From positions 1,302,001-1,366,000 of the forward strand of contig NC_014962.1 in the NCBI RefSeq assembly GCF_000186345.1: a stretch of 64,000 nucleotides of DNA, in the 5' to 3' direction. Below are positions 45,867 to 55,545 of the stretch, piece by piece. Origin of the DNA: Isosphaera pallida ATCC 43644 (lineage in GTDB: Bacteria > Planctomycetota > Planctomycetia > Isosphaerales > Isosphaeraceae). The number at the start of each line of letters is the position of its first letter. Within the stretch, counting starts at the first letter, position 1. Both the position numbers and the translations under genes were made by a program. A model generated the notes under the pieces. The model was not told where the DNA came from. It worked only from the letters and a program-made list of their open reading frames with translations, and did no database searches.

Positions 45867-48800
45867 GCGCGTCTCACGATTGCGATCCGACTTCGCCACA
45901 GTTGACTGAGCAACAGGCGGAGGCGGTCAAGTATCGCGCCGGCCACCTGGCATTGTCCTCAGGGGCAGGCTGCGGCAAAACCACAGTGTTGAGCGAGCGA
46001 CTCATCGCCGAATATCGGGAACGGTTGCTTCATACCGATTTCCATGACCTCAGACGGGTGGTGGCGGTCACCTTTACCGACGCAGCGGCCCGCGAGTTGC
46101 TGAATCGGATTCGGCATTGCGCTTGGAAGTCAGTCGACTCGAAAACGAACGACCGTTTGGCTTGCGTTTGGAAGAACATGCTCCGGGGTCTAGATGCAGC
46201 ACCAATCGGCACGTTTCACTCCTTCTGCGGGCGATTGATTCGGCGTCACGCTCTCGCGTTGGGAATCGACCCAGCCTTTACCATTGCGAATGAAACGCTG
46301 ACACCTACTCTCAAGAGTCGGGCCGTCGTTCGATGTTTGCGGCATCTTCTCACCAATAATGACGATGATTTGCAAATCTTTGCGGTTGAAGAGGGGTTGC
46401 CGGCGGTTCGAGCCATGCTTGAAGAGATTCTGGACGACCGCGACGCCGTTGACCTGGAGGCACTGAGTCGCAAAAATTCCACCGCGTTGGTTCAGAAATG
46501 GACGCGAATTCATCGTGAGCAGTTCCTCCCTCAAGAACTTCGGGAACTCAAACGTGATCTGATGAGGCGTTTGAACGTGCTGGCTGATCTTCAGCCCGAC
46601 GATTTCAACCCAACGGCCCGAGACAATTGGTTGATTCTCCATGAGAGCATGGAGAGTCTGGAACGATTTTCTCACAAGTCCGAGACCGGGGATCCGGCCG
46701 ATTCCCTGAATTGGAACGCCCTCGGCAACGTCCTTTCCCGGATGCGCGAGGCGGCCAAAATTGGGAATAAAAAAGGATGGGCTAACGAGGAAATCAAGAA
46801 GCGTGTCAAAGATGTCTTTGAGGGGATTCGCAAGCGCATCCTCGATTTCCAAGAGAAATTGGAGCTTGCTCGGGATTCTCTGCAAGAAGACGCGGAACGT
46901 TCCATCCGGCTGGCGAGACTGGCGTGGAAAACGGTTCAAGAATATCAACGGATCAAACGTGAAGAAGGAGTGCTGGATTACGACGATTTGTTGACCACAG
47001 CGCTCGTCCTTTTGCACCAGGATTCCCGCTTGGCTGCCCAGGTGGCGCGCAGTGTCGATCTGGTGCTGGTTGACGAGTTTCAGGATACCGACCCGGTCCA
47101 GGCTCGTTTACTGGAGGCGTTCGAGCAACATGCTGGCGAGGCGTTCCGTTTGATGCTGGTGGGCGATCCCAAGCAGTCGATTTATCGTTTTCGACGCGCT
47201 CAACCCCAGGTCTTCCAGTCATTCCGCAATCACTTCCCGGATCAGGGCCGCATGGTGTTGACCGGCAACAACCGCTCAATTCCTGAGCTGCTCGATGTCT
47301 TCAACCACCTCTTCGAGGAGTTGCTGGAAGGGCCTGAAGACGCTCTGACTCACGGTCCGGTGACCCCGCCGCCCGGTTCTCTTGATCAGTATCGGGATCG
47401 GTGCCGGGGCAGCGAGCCTCCTCCCGGTCCCTTCACGCTGTTGTGGGCCAAGGTGGATCCCAAGACCCCGGTGGAACAAGCGCGGCGCGCTGAGGCCCGC
47501 GTGCTGGCAACGTGGCTCCGAACCCGTTTGGATAACGGCTGGCCGATTCGCAGCTCGAAAACCCCCAACGCCCCGGTGGTGTGGGCGAAACCGGACGACG
47601 TCGTGCTACTGTTGCGCACCCTGAACAACTCATCGATCTACGAGCGGGAACTGGTGCATGTTGGTCTGGAAGTGCATATCGTCGGCGGCGCGGCCTTTTT
47701 CACCCAGCCCGAAGTCCTCGACTTGATCAACCTGCTGGCCGCCATCGAAGATCCCGCCGACGCCACGGCGTTGGCGGCGACCTTGCGCGGTCCAATTTTC
47801 GGTCTGACCGACGCGTCGCTGTTGGCGGTCACGTTGGTCGAGCCGGGGAATCCCAGCCGTCGCGATTTATTACGCGGCTTCGCCACCGGCGAACCCGGCG
47901 ATTGGCTCGACGACACCCAACGGTCCGCCCTCCGTCGCGCTCGTGTGTTGCTGGAACGTTGGCGCGACCTCAAGGATCACCTTAAGGTGGGCGACCTCAT
48001 GGAGCGGGTTTTGTTCGAGTCAGGTTACGAAGCCGCGTTGACCGCCCAACCCTTGGGGGATCGGAGGGTGGCGAACGTGCGGAAGTTGATTCGTCAAGCA
48101 CGTCGGTTCGAGGCCGGGGGCGGCGGACGCCTCACTCTGGCCGACTGGGTTGCGCGGTTGCGCGCCGACTTGCGCAAGCCCCCCCGCGAGGATCAGGCCG
48201 TCACCGGCGACGAGGGAAGCGGACGGGTGCGGCTGATGACCATCCACCAGGCGAAAGGTTTGGAATTTCCGATCGTCGTCCTCCCCGATCTTGATCGTGG
48301 TCTCGTTTCGTGTTTTCAAAAGAACTCCTACGTGATTCGACCCGACTTGGGACTCGTCGTCAAACCCCCCGTCGATCGGGAGGACTCCAGGGACGGCTTG
48401 ACTATTGCCAAGCTCGCTGGGGAGATGGAGTCCCGCGACGATCACGCCGAGGCGAGACGCTTGTTTTACGTCGCCGCCACCCGCGCGCGCGACGCCTTGG
48501 TCCTCTCGGCGGCCTATGACCCCGACGAGGAACCCAACTCGCCGGCGATGCAGTTGCTCGCCGAGCGCTATGATTGTCGAACCGGCCAACCCCGCTGCGG
48601 GATCGCAAACCAAAAGCCAACCGCGACCGTCGCCGCCCAGGTGGTCAATCTCCCAGACCAGGAGTCTAACCCAACTCGTTCGCCCCTGGCCCGTCCCCCT
48701 TCGTCACCGCCTCAGGTCGCTTTAGTTACCCGCGTTGTGCAAGAGGCGTTGAGTGATGCGGGAAGCTCCGACGCTCCGACCGACGCCTTGGCGCGGAACG

Positions 48801-49507
48801 AGAACCCTAACACCTTGGATTCGCTCTCCGCCCAACCAATGTGGTTATTGACGCAGGAAGATGTTCGTCTTCCTCTTCGAGTTGACCTTGATCCGTCCAA
48901 CAAACCCGATTTGGATCCGATTCGCGCTCTTGTGGATCGACTGCTGAGGGCAGTTTTCGCCGACCCCGAGGGGATGTTTGCGACCGGGTCGTCTTGGCCC
49001 AGCGAACCGCGTCGCGTCCTGATCGACCGCGCGGCTCGGCGGCTGGGTTTGGCTTCTCCCCGGGTCGTTGATTGGGTCACTCAGATTCTCGACGACGACA
49101 CCTGCGCCGAATTGGCCACCGAACTGAGCCAAGCAGTGATCGTGCACCGAATGGTGAGGTGGTCCAACATCATGGGGGATCCCTCCCGACCGACGCATCT
49201 TGTCTACGGATTCGCGGACTTCGTGTTGACCGACTCCAACGGTCGAACAACACTTCTCAACGTCGTCATGGACGATCATGTCCGCGAACATCTTCGCATG
49301 GCGTTGGCGGTGGAGCCGTTGCAACGACAATTGGGAGTGCGGATCGACCGGACGACCGCGTTTAGTCCGACCCGCAAGGCGGGACGCTTCTGGGATCCAC
49401 CGCCGATCATGGTGGCCGGCACGATCCCTCCTCATTCGACTCGGTCCGAGAGCGAGGCTAAAGGGGAGGGATCATCATCAATGAAAGAGATCAGGCGTGC
49501 GACGTAA
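45863..49507 (+). CDS. addA: AddA-like UvrD-family helicase with degenerate nuclease domain
   Basis: 1214 residues, the ATP-driven helicase partner of AddB. The Walker A is SGAGCGKTT (GAGCGKT at 34-40), motif Ia VVAVTFTDAAARELLNRI, motif II VLVDEFQDTDPVQA near 405, motif III LVGDPKQSIYRFRRAQP, motif V MTIHQAKGLEFPIVVLPD and motif VI FYVAATRARDALVLSA. The C-terminal domain is unusual: YGFADFVLTD retains one acidic residue, but the expected DYK motif is replaced by LLNVVMDD and no clear QxxxY follows. The nuclease is therefore probably dead, leaving AddB as the only nuclease. The start overlaps addB by 4 bp (ATGA). Confidence 0.87.
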   Translation: MSASHDCDPTSPQLTEQQAEAVKYRAGHLALSSGAGCGKTTVLSERLIAEYRERLLHTDFHDLRRVVAVTFTDAAARELLNRIRHCAWKSVDSKTNDRLACVWKNMLRGLDAAPIGTFHSFCGRLIRRHALALGIDPAFTIANETLTPTLKSRAVVRCLRHLLTNNDDDLQIFAVEEGLPAVRAMLEEILDDRDAVDLEALSRKNSTALVQKWTRIHREQFLPQELRELKRDLMRRLNVLADLQPDDFNPTARDNWLILHESMESLERFSHKSETGDPADSLNWNALGNVLSRMREAAKIGNKKGWANEEIKKRVKDVFEGIRKRILDFQEKLELARDSLQEDAERSIRLARLAWKTVQEYQRIKREEGVLDYDDLLTTALVLLHQDSRLAAQVARSVDLVLVDEFQDTDPVQARLLEAFEQHAGEAFRLMLVGDPKQSIYRFRRAQPQVFQSFRNHFPDQGRMVLTGNNRSIPELLDVFNHLFEELLEGPEDALTHGPVTPPPGSLDQYRDRCRGSEPPPGPFTLLWAKVDPKTPVEQARRAEARVLATWLRTRLDNGWPIRSSKTPNAPVVWAKPDDVVLLLRTLNNSSIYERELVHVGLEVHIVGGAAFFTQPEVLDLINLLAAIEDPADATALAATLRGPIFGLTDASLLAVTLVEPGNPSRRDLLRGFATGEPGDWLDDTQRSALRRARVLLERWRDLKDHLKVGDLMERVLFESGYEAALTAQPLGDRRVANVRKLIRQARRFEAGGGGRLTLADWVARLRADLRKPPREDQAVTGDEGSGRVRLMTIHQAKGLEFPIVVLPDLDRGLVSCFQKNSYVIRPDLGLVVKPPVDREDSRDGLTIAKLAGEMESRDDHAEARRLFYVAATRARDALVLSAAYDPDEEPNSPAMQLLAERYDCRTGQPRCGIANQKPTATVAAQVVNLPDQESNPTRSPLARPPSSPPQVALVTRVVQEALSDAGSSDAPTDALARNENPNTLDSLSAQPMWLLTQEDVRLPLRVDLDPSNKPDLDPIRALVDRLLRAVFADPEGMFATGSSWPSEPRRVLIDRAARRLGLASPRVVDWVTQILDDDTCAELATELSQAVIVHRMVRWSNIMGDPSRPTHLVYGFADFVLTDSNGRTTLLNVVMDDHVREHLRMALAVEPLQRQLGVRIDRTTAFSPTRKAGRFWDPPPIMVAGTIPPHSTRSESEAKGEGSSSMKEIRRAT

Positions 49508-49539
49508 CGCCACAAGCGGGGGGCGGTGCTTGGTCTCAA

Positions 49540-51366
49540 TCACCGTGGGCGGAGTCGTCCCTTGCCGGTGAGTCCCGCGACGTGGGGCTCCACCGACGCC
49601 TGGGCGAGGAAGATCGACCGCGGCGGAGCCTCTTGGACTTGTCGAGGACGGGCCGAGGCGCGGCGGGTGGCCGTTGCGCGACGGCTTGGTTGATTCCTCA
49701 AAGCATTCTGACGATCTTGCAGCTGACGCTGGCCATCGTGTGGAGTGCGCATGAGTGGCCGCCGCATCTGATTCCGAGGTTGAACCAGGAGTGGGGTCAC
49801 GGGTTGGGTGGGTTGATTTGGAATGAAGACATTCTGAGGAATCGATTCATAAGGGATGCCCAGCAACGCGGCGTGGGCGTTGACCATCCCGCCGCTGGCC
49901 ACTTGGCCTTCGAGTGACGGCAGGGGACGGGCGGTTGCCAGAATGCGTTGGACGACTTCCTCGGCGCTGAGTGTGGGAAACTGGCTGATAAGGAGCGACG
50001 CGACCCCCGTGACGTAGGGAGCGGCGAAGGAGGAGCCGTCGCCGAAGGCGTAGGAGACGTTGGGTCTGAAGAGGTCGGCGGGATCGAAACGCCACCCTCG
50101 GTAGGAACCGGTGGGCACCAAGCTCACAATTGCTTCGCCGGGAGCCGCGATATCCACGGTGTTGACGCCACGGTTGGAGAAGGCGGACAGGTTGCCGGCG
50201 GAGTCGATCGAGGCGACGTTGATCACGTTTCTCAACCGCGCGCCGCCGATGATCTGGCCGTCGGGTCCGATCTGGAGACCAGCGGCGGCGGGATACACCG
50301 GCTGAATGTCGGTGTTCTCACCCTCGTTGCCGGCGGCGGTGACGACCACCACGCCGGCTCCCGCGGCGAGTTGGATGGCGTCGGTGACCGCTTGGGCCGC
50401 GGTCCTGGGCAAGCCGAGGCTGGCGTTAATCACCCGCGCTCCGTTGGCCACGGCGTATTCCACCCCAGCGAGGAAGCCGGTGAGGGTGGGAAACTCGTCG
50501 CCGATCTTCACTGGAAGAATCCGCGCACCGAAATCGACCCCAACCACGCCGCTGCCGCTGTTGTAGGGAGCCGCGATGATCGCCGAGACAAAGGTGCCGT
50601 GCCCAACGTTGTCACGCACGTCGTTAGTGTGATCGGCTGTGTTGAAGCCGATGATGTCGTCGATGTAACCGTTGAGATCGTCATCCGAGCCGTTGCCTTC
50701 GATCTCGCCGAGGTTGCGCTGGATGTTACGCTCGAGGTCGGGATGAAACGGATCGATACCGGAATCCAACACAGCCACCAAGACCCGATCCCGCGCCGGC
50801 GAGAGCGACGCCCAGGCTTGAGGGGCGTCGATGTCGATGGGACGGGTCAAACCGGAGTCGGGAGGAGGTAGGCTGGAGCTGTTGAGACCATAAAGGAATC
50901 GAAACAGCGGTCCGGTGGGCAAAGGCAGGGGGGGGAATTCGAAGAAGGTGGGGACGGTCGTCTTCCAGGTTCCGACCACGTTGGGCACGGCGTAACGCAC
51001 GCCTTGGACGCCCCCGAGGCGTTCCAGCGCCGCGGTGACATCCGTGCCCTGAGGCAGACGAACTTCAGCGGCTCCACTAGCGAAGGTGCGGGTGATCGAC
51101 CCACCCATTTGCGTGATCGCCTGGCGGACCGTCGTGGAGGGCGTGACTCCTTGAAACCCCACCACGATTGTCTCAGCGGAGGCCGAGGCGGTCGAGAGAG
51201 CGACCCTCGGTTCGAGGCCGCCAATCAGCCCCCCTTCACCAGTTTCCCACTGGAGTTTAACCACGGGTCGGCGGCGACCCACCTGACGACGTTCCGGCAT
51301 CGAGGCGTCTCCCAACAAGGTGCAAAGCAATCCGGTTCGACGGGTGAGGAGGAGGAAACGCGACAT
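49540..51366 (-). CDS. Subtilisin-like serine protease (S8) with LEPR-like N-terminal motif
   Basis: 608 residues. The S8 triad is complete: Asp in VLVAVLDSGIDPFHPD (about 201), His in NVGHGTFVSAII (about 256) and Ser in GDGSSFAAPYVTG (about 437), with oxyanion Asn in TAAGNEGEN. A pro-domain-like segment (VVGFQGVTPSTTVRQAI to RYAVPNV) precedes it. The N-terminus contains GGLEPRVALSTAS, resembling the planctomycete LEPR-XLL sorting region of exported proteins. The C-terminus is Gln/Arg/Pro-rich. No classical signal peptide is obvious from ATG 51366; ATG 51300 is an alternative. It is preceded on the same strand by the isopropylmalate dehydrogenase gene. Confidence 0.85.
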   Translation of the reverse strand: MSRFLLLTRRTGLLCTLLGDASMPERRQVGRRRPVVKLQWETGEGGLIGGLEPRVALSTASASAETIVVGFQGVTPSTTVRQAITQMGGSITRTFASGAAEVRLPQGTDVTAALERLGGVQGVRYAVPNVVGTWKTTVPTFFEFPPLPLPTGPLFRFLYGLNSSSLPPPDSGLTRPIDIDAPQAWASLSPARDRVLVAVLDSGIDPFHPDLERNIQRNLGEIEGNGSDDDLNGYIDDIIGFNTADHTNDVRDNVGHGTFVSAIIAAPYNSGSGVVGVDFGARILPVKIGDEFPTLTGFLAGVEYAVANGARVINASLGLPRTAAQAVTDAIQLAAGAGVVVVTAAGNEGENTDIQPVYPAAAGLQIGPDGQIIGGARLRNVINVASIDSAGNLSAFSNRGVNTVDIAAPGEAIVSLVPTGSYRGWRFDPADLFRPNVSYAFGDGSSFAAPYVTGVASLLISQFPTLSAEEVVQRILATARPLPSLEGQVASGGMVNAHAALLGIPYESIPQNVFIPNQPTQPVTPLLVQPRNQMRRPLMRTPHDGQRQLQDRQNALRNQPSRRATATRRASARPRQVQEAPPRSIFLAQASVEPHVAGLTGKGRLRPR

Positions 51367-51606
51367 CCTTGGCCTTGCCCTATCAGCAAGCAAACCGACT
51401 TCATCCGGTCGTCATGATCCACCCCTCCCGCCAATTTAGCACTTGGGAAAGCCAGGAGGTCTGGATGAACTGGAGGAACCGGTGATTCAACGCGAGGAAT
51501 GAGTCGGTCGAGCCGATCGCGCCGGTGATTCCGAGAGAGAGAGTGGAGACCACCGTGGCGCGCATCGACTCGACGACTTGAAGGCGGTTGACCTGGGCCG
51601 CCTGAT

Positions 51607-52728
51607 TCAGCCGATCGCCGCGAGAATCGCCGCGCCGACCTGATCGGTGGTGGCCGTCCCGCCGAGGTCGGGGGTGCGGGGGGCCTCGGGTTGTTGGAGA
51701 ACCTGAGTGACCGCGCGACGAATCGACCCAGCGGCCACTTCTTGTCCGAGATGCTCCAGCAGCATGGCCGCCGAGAGAATCGCGGCGATCGGGTTGGCCT
51801 TGCCTTGCCCAGCGAGGTCGGGAGCCGAGCCGTGAACTGGCTCGAACATCGAAGGAAACGCACGGTCGGGGTTGAGGTTGCCCGACGCGGCCATGCCCAA
51901 GCCTCCCTGCAAGACTGCCCCAAGGTCGGTCAGAATGTCGCCGAACATGTTGGTCGTTACGATCACGTCGAAGCTCTCGGGGGTCTGGATCATCCTCATC
52001 GCGCAGGCGTCCACATGCTGATAGGAGGTTTGAATCTCGGGATACGCCGGGGCCATTGCCTCGAAGGCCCGCATGTAAAGATCGTGGGCGTAGGTCAGCA
52101 CGTTGGTCTTGGCGACCAGAGTAAGCCGTCCCCGCTTGCCCGCTTGACGCGCCGCGGCGTCCAGACCAGCAAAAACCCGGACCGTCGCGCGTTTGCGGGC
52201 GGTCTCGAAGGCGTAGCGCAAGACCCGATCGACCCCCCTTCGGGTGTTCACCGAGGTCTGAATCGCCACTTCGTCGTCGGTGTCCTTGTGGGTGAAGCCT
52301 CCAGTCCCCACATACAGATCCTCGTTGTTCTCGCGCACCACCACCAAATCGACCCGTTCGGGACCCACCCCCGCGAGCGGACAGGCCACACCTGGTTCTA
52401 GCTTGATAGGTCGAAGATTGACGCACTGACGGAACGCGAACCGCAGCTTGAGCAACAAGCCGCGCTCCAGCACGCCGGGTGGTACGTCGGGCCGGCCCAC
52501 GGCTCCCAGCAGAATTGCGTCCAGACGCGCCATCGAATCAAGGTCTGACTCGGGCAAGGTTTGGCCGTCGCGCTTCCAGCGGTCGGCTCCCAGATCGTAC
52601 TCGGTGTAAACCGCTCGGGTTTCCGAACCGGCGACCTCCAGGGCGCGATCCAACGCCATGCGGGCGTGTTTGATGACTTCCGGTCCGACTCCATCGCCTG
52701 CGATGACACCAATCCGAAGTTGAGTCAT
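51607..52728 (-). CDS. leuB: 3-isopropylmalate dehydrogenase-like decarboxylating dehydrogenase
   Basis: 373 residues of the isocitrate/isopropylmalate dehydrogenase family. The NAD-binding start RIGVIAGDGVGPEVIKHA, the substrate loop LRFAFRQCVNLRPIKL, VRENNEDLYVGTGG, the metal-binding region TTNMFGDILTDLGAVLQGGLG and the adenosine loop PVHGSAPDLAGQGKANPIA are all present. The LLKLRF...VNLRP pattern is like the actinobacterial LeuB type. It oxidises and decarboxylates 3-isopropylmalate in leucine synthesis; tartrate or homoisocitrate dehydrogenase cannot be excluded. ATG 52728 (MTQLRIGV) is the family start; the upstream in-frame sequence is rejected. No leuCD nearby. Confidence 0.85.
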   Translation of the reverse strand: MTQLRIGVIAGDGVGPEVIKHARMALDRALEVAGSETRAVYTEYDLGADRWKRDGQTLPESDLDSMARLDAILLGAVGRPDVPPGVLERGLLLKLRFAFRQCVNLRPIKLEPGVACPLAGVGPERVDLVVVRENNEDLYVGTGGFTHKDTDDEVAIQTSVNTRRGVDRVLRYAFETARKRATVRVFAGLDAAARQAGKRGRLTLVAKTNVLTYAHDLYMRAFEAMAPAYPEIQTSYQHVDACAMRMIQTPESFDVIVTTNMFGDILTDLGAVLQGGLGMAASGNLNPDRAFPSMFEPVHGSAPDLAGQGKANPIAAILSAAMLLEHLGQEVAAGSIRRAVTQVLQQPEAPRTPDLGGTATTDQVGAAILAAIG

Positions 52729-53363
52729 GAATCGTTGCTCTGTTTGTCTTGACCGCTTTCGCTCACGCTGTGCGAGTTCAAGCTTGGAGGCTGAAAAAGC
52801 GGGAATCCCAGGATCCGAGAAAGGGACGCCGTGATAACGGGACGCTTGGGCGCATCGTACCGCCACTAAAGCCCAACCGCGAGTCCACGACGCCGAATCA
52901 AACAGTGACTGTTGGGAATTGAACCCCTATGATGGGCGACGTTCAACAACCCGCCAACTTTTCGGTTCAACGAACCAGCCAAACCCTTGACAACGATCGA
53001 GCAGAGCGTTAGGAATAGGTGGCTCATTTCACTCAGCGTGATCATGGCTTTGGGACACCCTGGCTCTTCCAGTCAGCCAACCGTCTCATCGTTCAGAAGG
53101 TGATTCCACCTCACATGTCACTTCCGAATCGCTTCCACCGCGAAGCGACATCTCGGAAGTTTTGGTTGGCTTGATGTTGAGAGAAGCCACCCTCGTCATG
53201 CCGATGGCGCTGAGGCTCATTGAGCTGTTCTTCCCCTTCTCGCTTTTTCCACTTTCTTCACTCACATCACAGGTCGCGCCGCGTTTCGGTAAGGGAGAGA
53301 TTCTCCGGGTTCCCGGGTCTTCACTTCCAATCCGGTTCACGGATAAACGAGGAGCATTTGTCC
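52729..53363. other. Divergent intergenic region, leuB / DUF1559 gene
   Basis: No gene is supported in about 635 bp. A candidate rightward promoter lies at 52987-53015. The stretch 53221-53270 is pyrimidine-rich on the plus strand and could be part of a long leader for the DUF1559 mRNA. Confidence 0.4.
52987..53015 (+). promoter_or_regulatory. Candidate promoter for the DUF1559 gene
   Basis: A perfect -35 box TTGACA (52987-52992) is followed after 17 bp by TAGGAA (53010-53015), a weak -10 match. It would give a leader of about 340 nt before ATG 53364. Confidence 0.3.
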
Positions 53364-54491
53364 ATGACGTCATCCTCGATGGCTCGGCGCGTGCGCCGCG
53401 CCGGTTTCACCCTGATTGAGCTTCTGGTGGTGATCGCCATCATCGCGGTGCTGATTGCGTTGTTGTTGCCAGCGGTGCAGTCGGCGCGGGAAGCGGCCCG
53501 TCGTGCCCAGTGTGTCAACAACCTCAAGCAGATCGGCCTGGCGCTGATGAACTACGAATCGGCCAATGGCGTGTTTCCTCCCGGCGGCGTCGCCGATGAG
53601 AGCAAGGCCGGAATTTGGGGCGGGGTGGGCGCAAACAACGTGCTGTCCTGGCGTGCTTTGATTTTGCCTCAAATGGAGGCGACCGCAGTTTACAACGCGA
53701 TCAACTTCAGCCAGCCGATGAGCAGCAACGCCCCCGATCCCCGCGCTCAGTGGACCGCATATATGACGGTCAACAGCACCTGGCTGTGTCCTTCGGATGA
53801 CAATCCCGGCGGGATTTCGCCTGGGTTCCGCGCGATGGGCGGCCTCAACGGCAACTTCCCCAACGGCACGTCGCCCAATAACCCCATCACCAATGCGCCG
53901 GAGACCCGGGTCCCGGTCTCGAACTACGCCGGCAGCTTCGGCGACAACTACGCCATTGGCGGTTTGACCCCGCCGGGAGGTCCTTGGGAAACCCCCATCA
54001 ACACGGTACTGCCGCCGGGCGTTCCCCGGAGCGGCCACGCTGGCTTCTGGGGGACCAACTTCAACGAGAACTTGTCGGCTCGGGGTCCGGGGGTGTTGCG
54101 GGGCTACTTCAGCTATCGCATCGCCGGCATTGCTCCAGTGACGATCGCCAGCGTGACTGACGGCACCTCCAACACCATTATGGCGGGTGAGACTCTGCCG
54201 GCTCAGGTTGCCGACAACAATTTCTGGAACCACAACGGTTGTACCTTCGGCACCACCATTCCCATCAACTGGCAGACCCGGCAAGCTCCCGCCATTCAAT
54301 TCGGCTCGCCGGTGTGGACCAGCCGCTTCAGCTATGCCAGCAAGGGAGCCAAGAGCAATCACCCCGGCGGGGCCAACTTCCTCTTTGGTGACGGCTCGGT
54401 CAAGTTCCTCAAGAACACCATCAACCCCATCGCCTACAACGCGCTGGGCTCCCGCAACGGTGGCGAAGTCGTCTCGGCCGACGCCCTGTGA
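53364..54491 (+). CDS. DUF1559 prepilin-like protein with N-terminal methylation motif
   Basis: 375 residues. The type IV prepilin cleavage/methylation motif [23 protein letters not shown] begins at residue 14, followed by [23 protein letters not shown] and [13 protein letters not shown], the signature of planctomycete DUF1559 proteins. The C-terminal [25 protein letters not shown] (H-x-G-G-x-N-F-x-F-x-D-G-S) is also diagnostic. These proteins are pseudopilins probably inserted in or exported through the envelope; their job is unknown. ATG 53364 has GAGGAGC 9 bp upstream. The gene is followed by strong hairpins and by a small lipoprotein gene, a pairing common in planctomycetes. Confidence 0.9.
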   Translation: MTSSSMARRVRRAGFTLIELLVVIAIIAVLIALLLPAVQSAREAARRAQCVNNLKQIGLALMNYESANGVFPPGGVADESKAGIWGGVGANNVLSWRALILPQMEATAVYNAINFSQPMSSNAPDPRAQWTAYMTVNSTWLCPSDDNPGGISPGFRAMGGLNGNFPNGTSPNNPITNAPETRVPVSNYAGSFGDNYAIGGLTPPGGPWETPINTVLPPGVPRSGHAGFWGTNFNENLSARGPGVLRGYFSYRIAGIAPVTIASVTDGTSNTIMAGETLPAQVADNNFWNHNGCTFGTTIPINWQTRQAPAIQFGSPVWTSRFSYASKGAKSNHPGGANFLFGDGSVKFLKNTINPIAYNALGSRNGGEVVSADAL

Positions 54492-54559
54492 GGTGACCAC
54501 GGCGTAGGTGTGAGATGCTGAGACTCACTTCCGCGACCCTCTGAAAAACGTCGTTTCGT

Positions 54560-54593
54560 CCCATCACACGACACGCGACGTCGTTGTGATGGG
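54560..54593 (+). terminator. Hairpin terminator after the DUF1559 gene
   Basis: CCCATCACA-CGAC and GTCGTTGTGATGGG pair over 12 to 13 bases with a single bulge. It begins 70 bp after the stop at 54491. No T run follows, so it may be rho-assisted or an RNA-stability element. Confidence 0.5.
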
Positions 54594-54599
54594 CACCCT

Positions 54600-54631
54600 G
54601 TGGTATTACCACGATCGTCGTGGCGATCGTG
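54600..54631 (+). repeat. Two further adjacent inverted repeats
   Basis: GTGGT-ATT-ACCAC (54600-54612) and CACGATCG-N6-CGATCGTG (54610-54631) overlap by three bases, so the two stems are mutually exclusive at their junction. They directly follow the 54560-54593 hairpin. Confidence 0.5.
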
Positions 54632-54827
54632 GGTGTCGCCCTTAAAAACAGGTCTCCAATCCTTTCACGTCGATCCGTCCGAATTCGCTTCGAGTTCGAG
54701 TTCGGATTCGGAGGATCGACATGGATTTGCTCGGTTGACGGGATGTTCTATTGCGGATGAATCCACCTGGTTTCACTCCGCGCGCTTTTCCTTCTTCAAC
54801 GAACAACACGTTGGGTTGATTCCTCCG

Positions 54828-55352
54828 ATGATCGCATCTGTTGTCTCCTTGGGTTCGCAAACCGGTTCGGTGGCAGGCGTAGGTCGTTGGCGACGGTTGA
54901 CGGTGGCGGGGGTCTCCGCGCTGGCGACCATCGTTTGGGTCGTAGGATGCGGCGACGACGGCTTCGGCACCCGTTACAAGGTTTCGGGAACCGTCACCTA
55001 TAAAGGTCAGCCGATCGAAAAAGGCACAATCAACTTCTATCCGGTCAACCCGGAACAAGGTCGAGGGGCGTTTGGCACCATCACCAACGGCTCCTACACC
55101 TTGACCACTTCGGGAGCTGGAAATGACGGCATCGCGCCTGGCAAGTACAAAGTCGCGGTGGACGACCGCTTGGTGGACGAGTCCAAAACCAGCGGGTTCA
55201 GCGGCGGCTCGGCCAAGCAAGACGACGTGGCCAAAGCGATCGCTCAGGCCAAGGGTCGGATTCCCACCAAGTACAATCTGCCCGAAACCTCCGGCTTGAC
55301 CGCCACCATCGATGGTCCCAAGTCGGACCTCAATTTCGACTTGGTCGATTGA
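54828..55352 (+). CDS. Small lipoprotein with carboxypeptidase-regulatory-like domain
   Basis: 174 residues. A signal peptide ends in a lipobox, VVGC, in the segment ATIVWVVGCGDDG (cysteine near residue 44), so the mature protein is probably lipid-anchored. The remainder (KVSGTVTYKGQPIEKGTINFYP ... TNGSYTLTT ... APGKYKVAV) is a beta-sandwich of the CarboxypepD_reg type seen in many planctomycete lipoproteins encoded after DUF1559 genes. No catalytic residues. I chose ATG 54828 because the signal peptide begins there; the frame extends back to 54600. Confidence 0.8.
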   Translation: MIASVVSLGSQTGSVAGVGRWRRLTVAGVSALATIVWVVGCGDDGFGTRYKVSGTVTYKGQPIEKGTINFYPVNPEQGRGAFGTITNGSYTLTTSGAGNDGIAPGKYKVAVDDRLVDESKTSGFSGGSAKQDDVAKAIAQAKGRIPTKYNLPETSGLTATIDGPKSDLNFDLVD

Positions 55353-55545
55353 GCCGATTTGGCACGACACCCGCCGGCTCCGTTTGCTTCGGTCGCCGCA
55401 AGGCGCCTCCAACCTTTTCGAAAGACCGTGTCCGCTCTGCTCGTCGTTGCGGCTCGGATCGGGTACGTCTTTCAAAGGTCGAGGCATTTGATTTCATTTT
55501 GATCATGTCGAAAACCGCACTCTCAACTTAGCAGGGGATGTTGGG

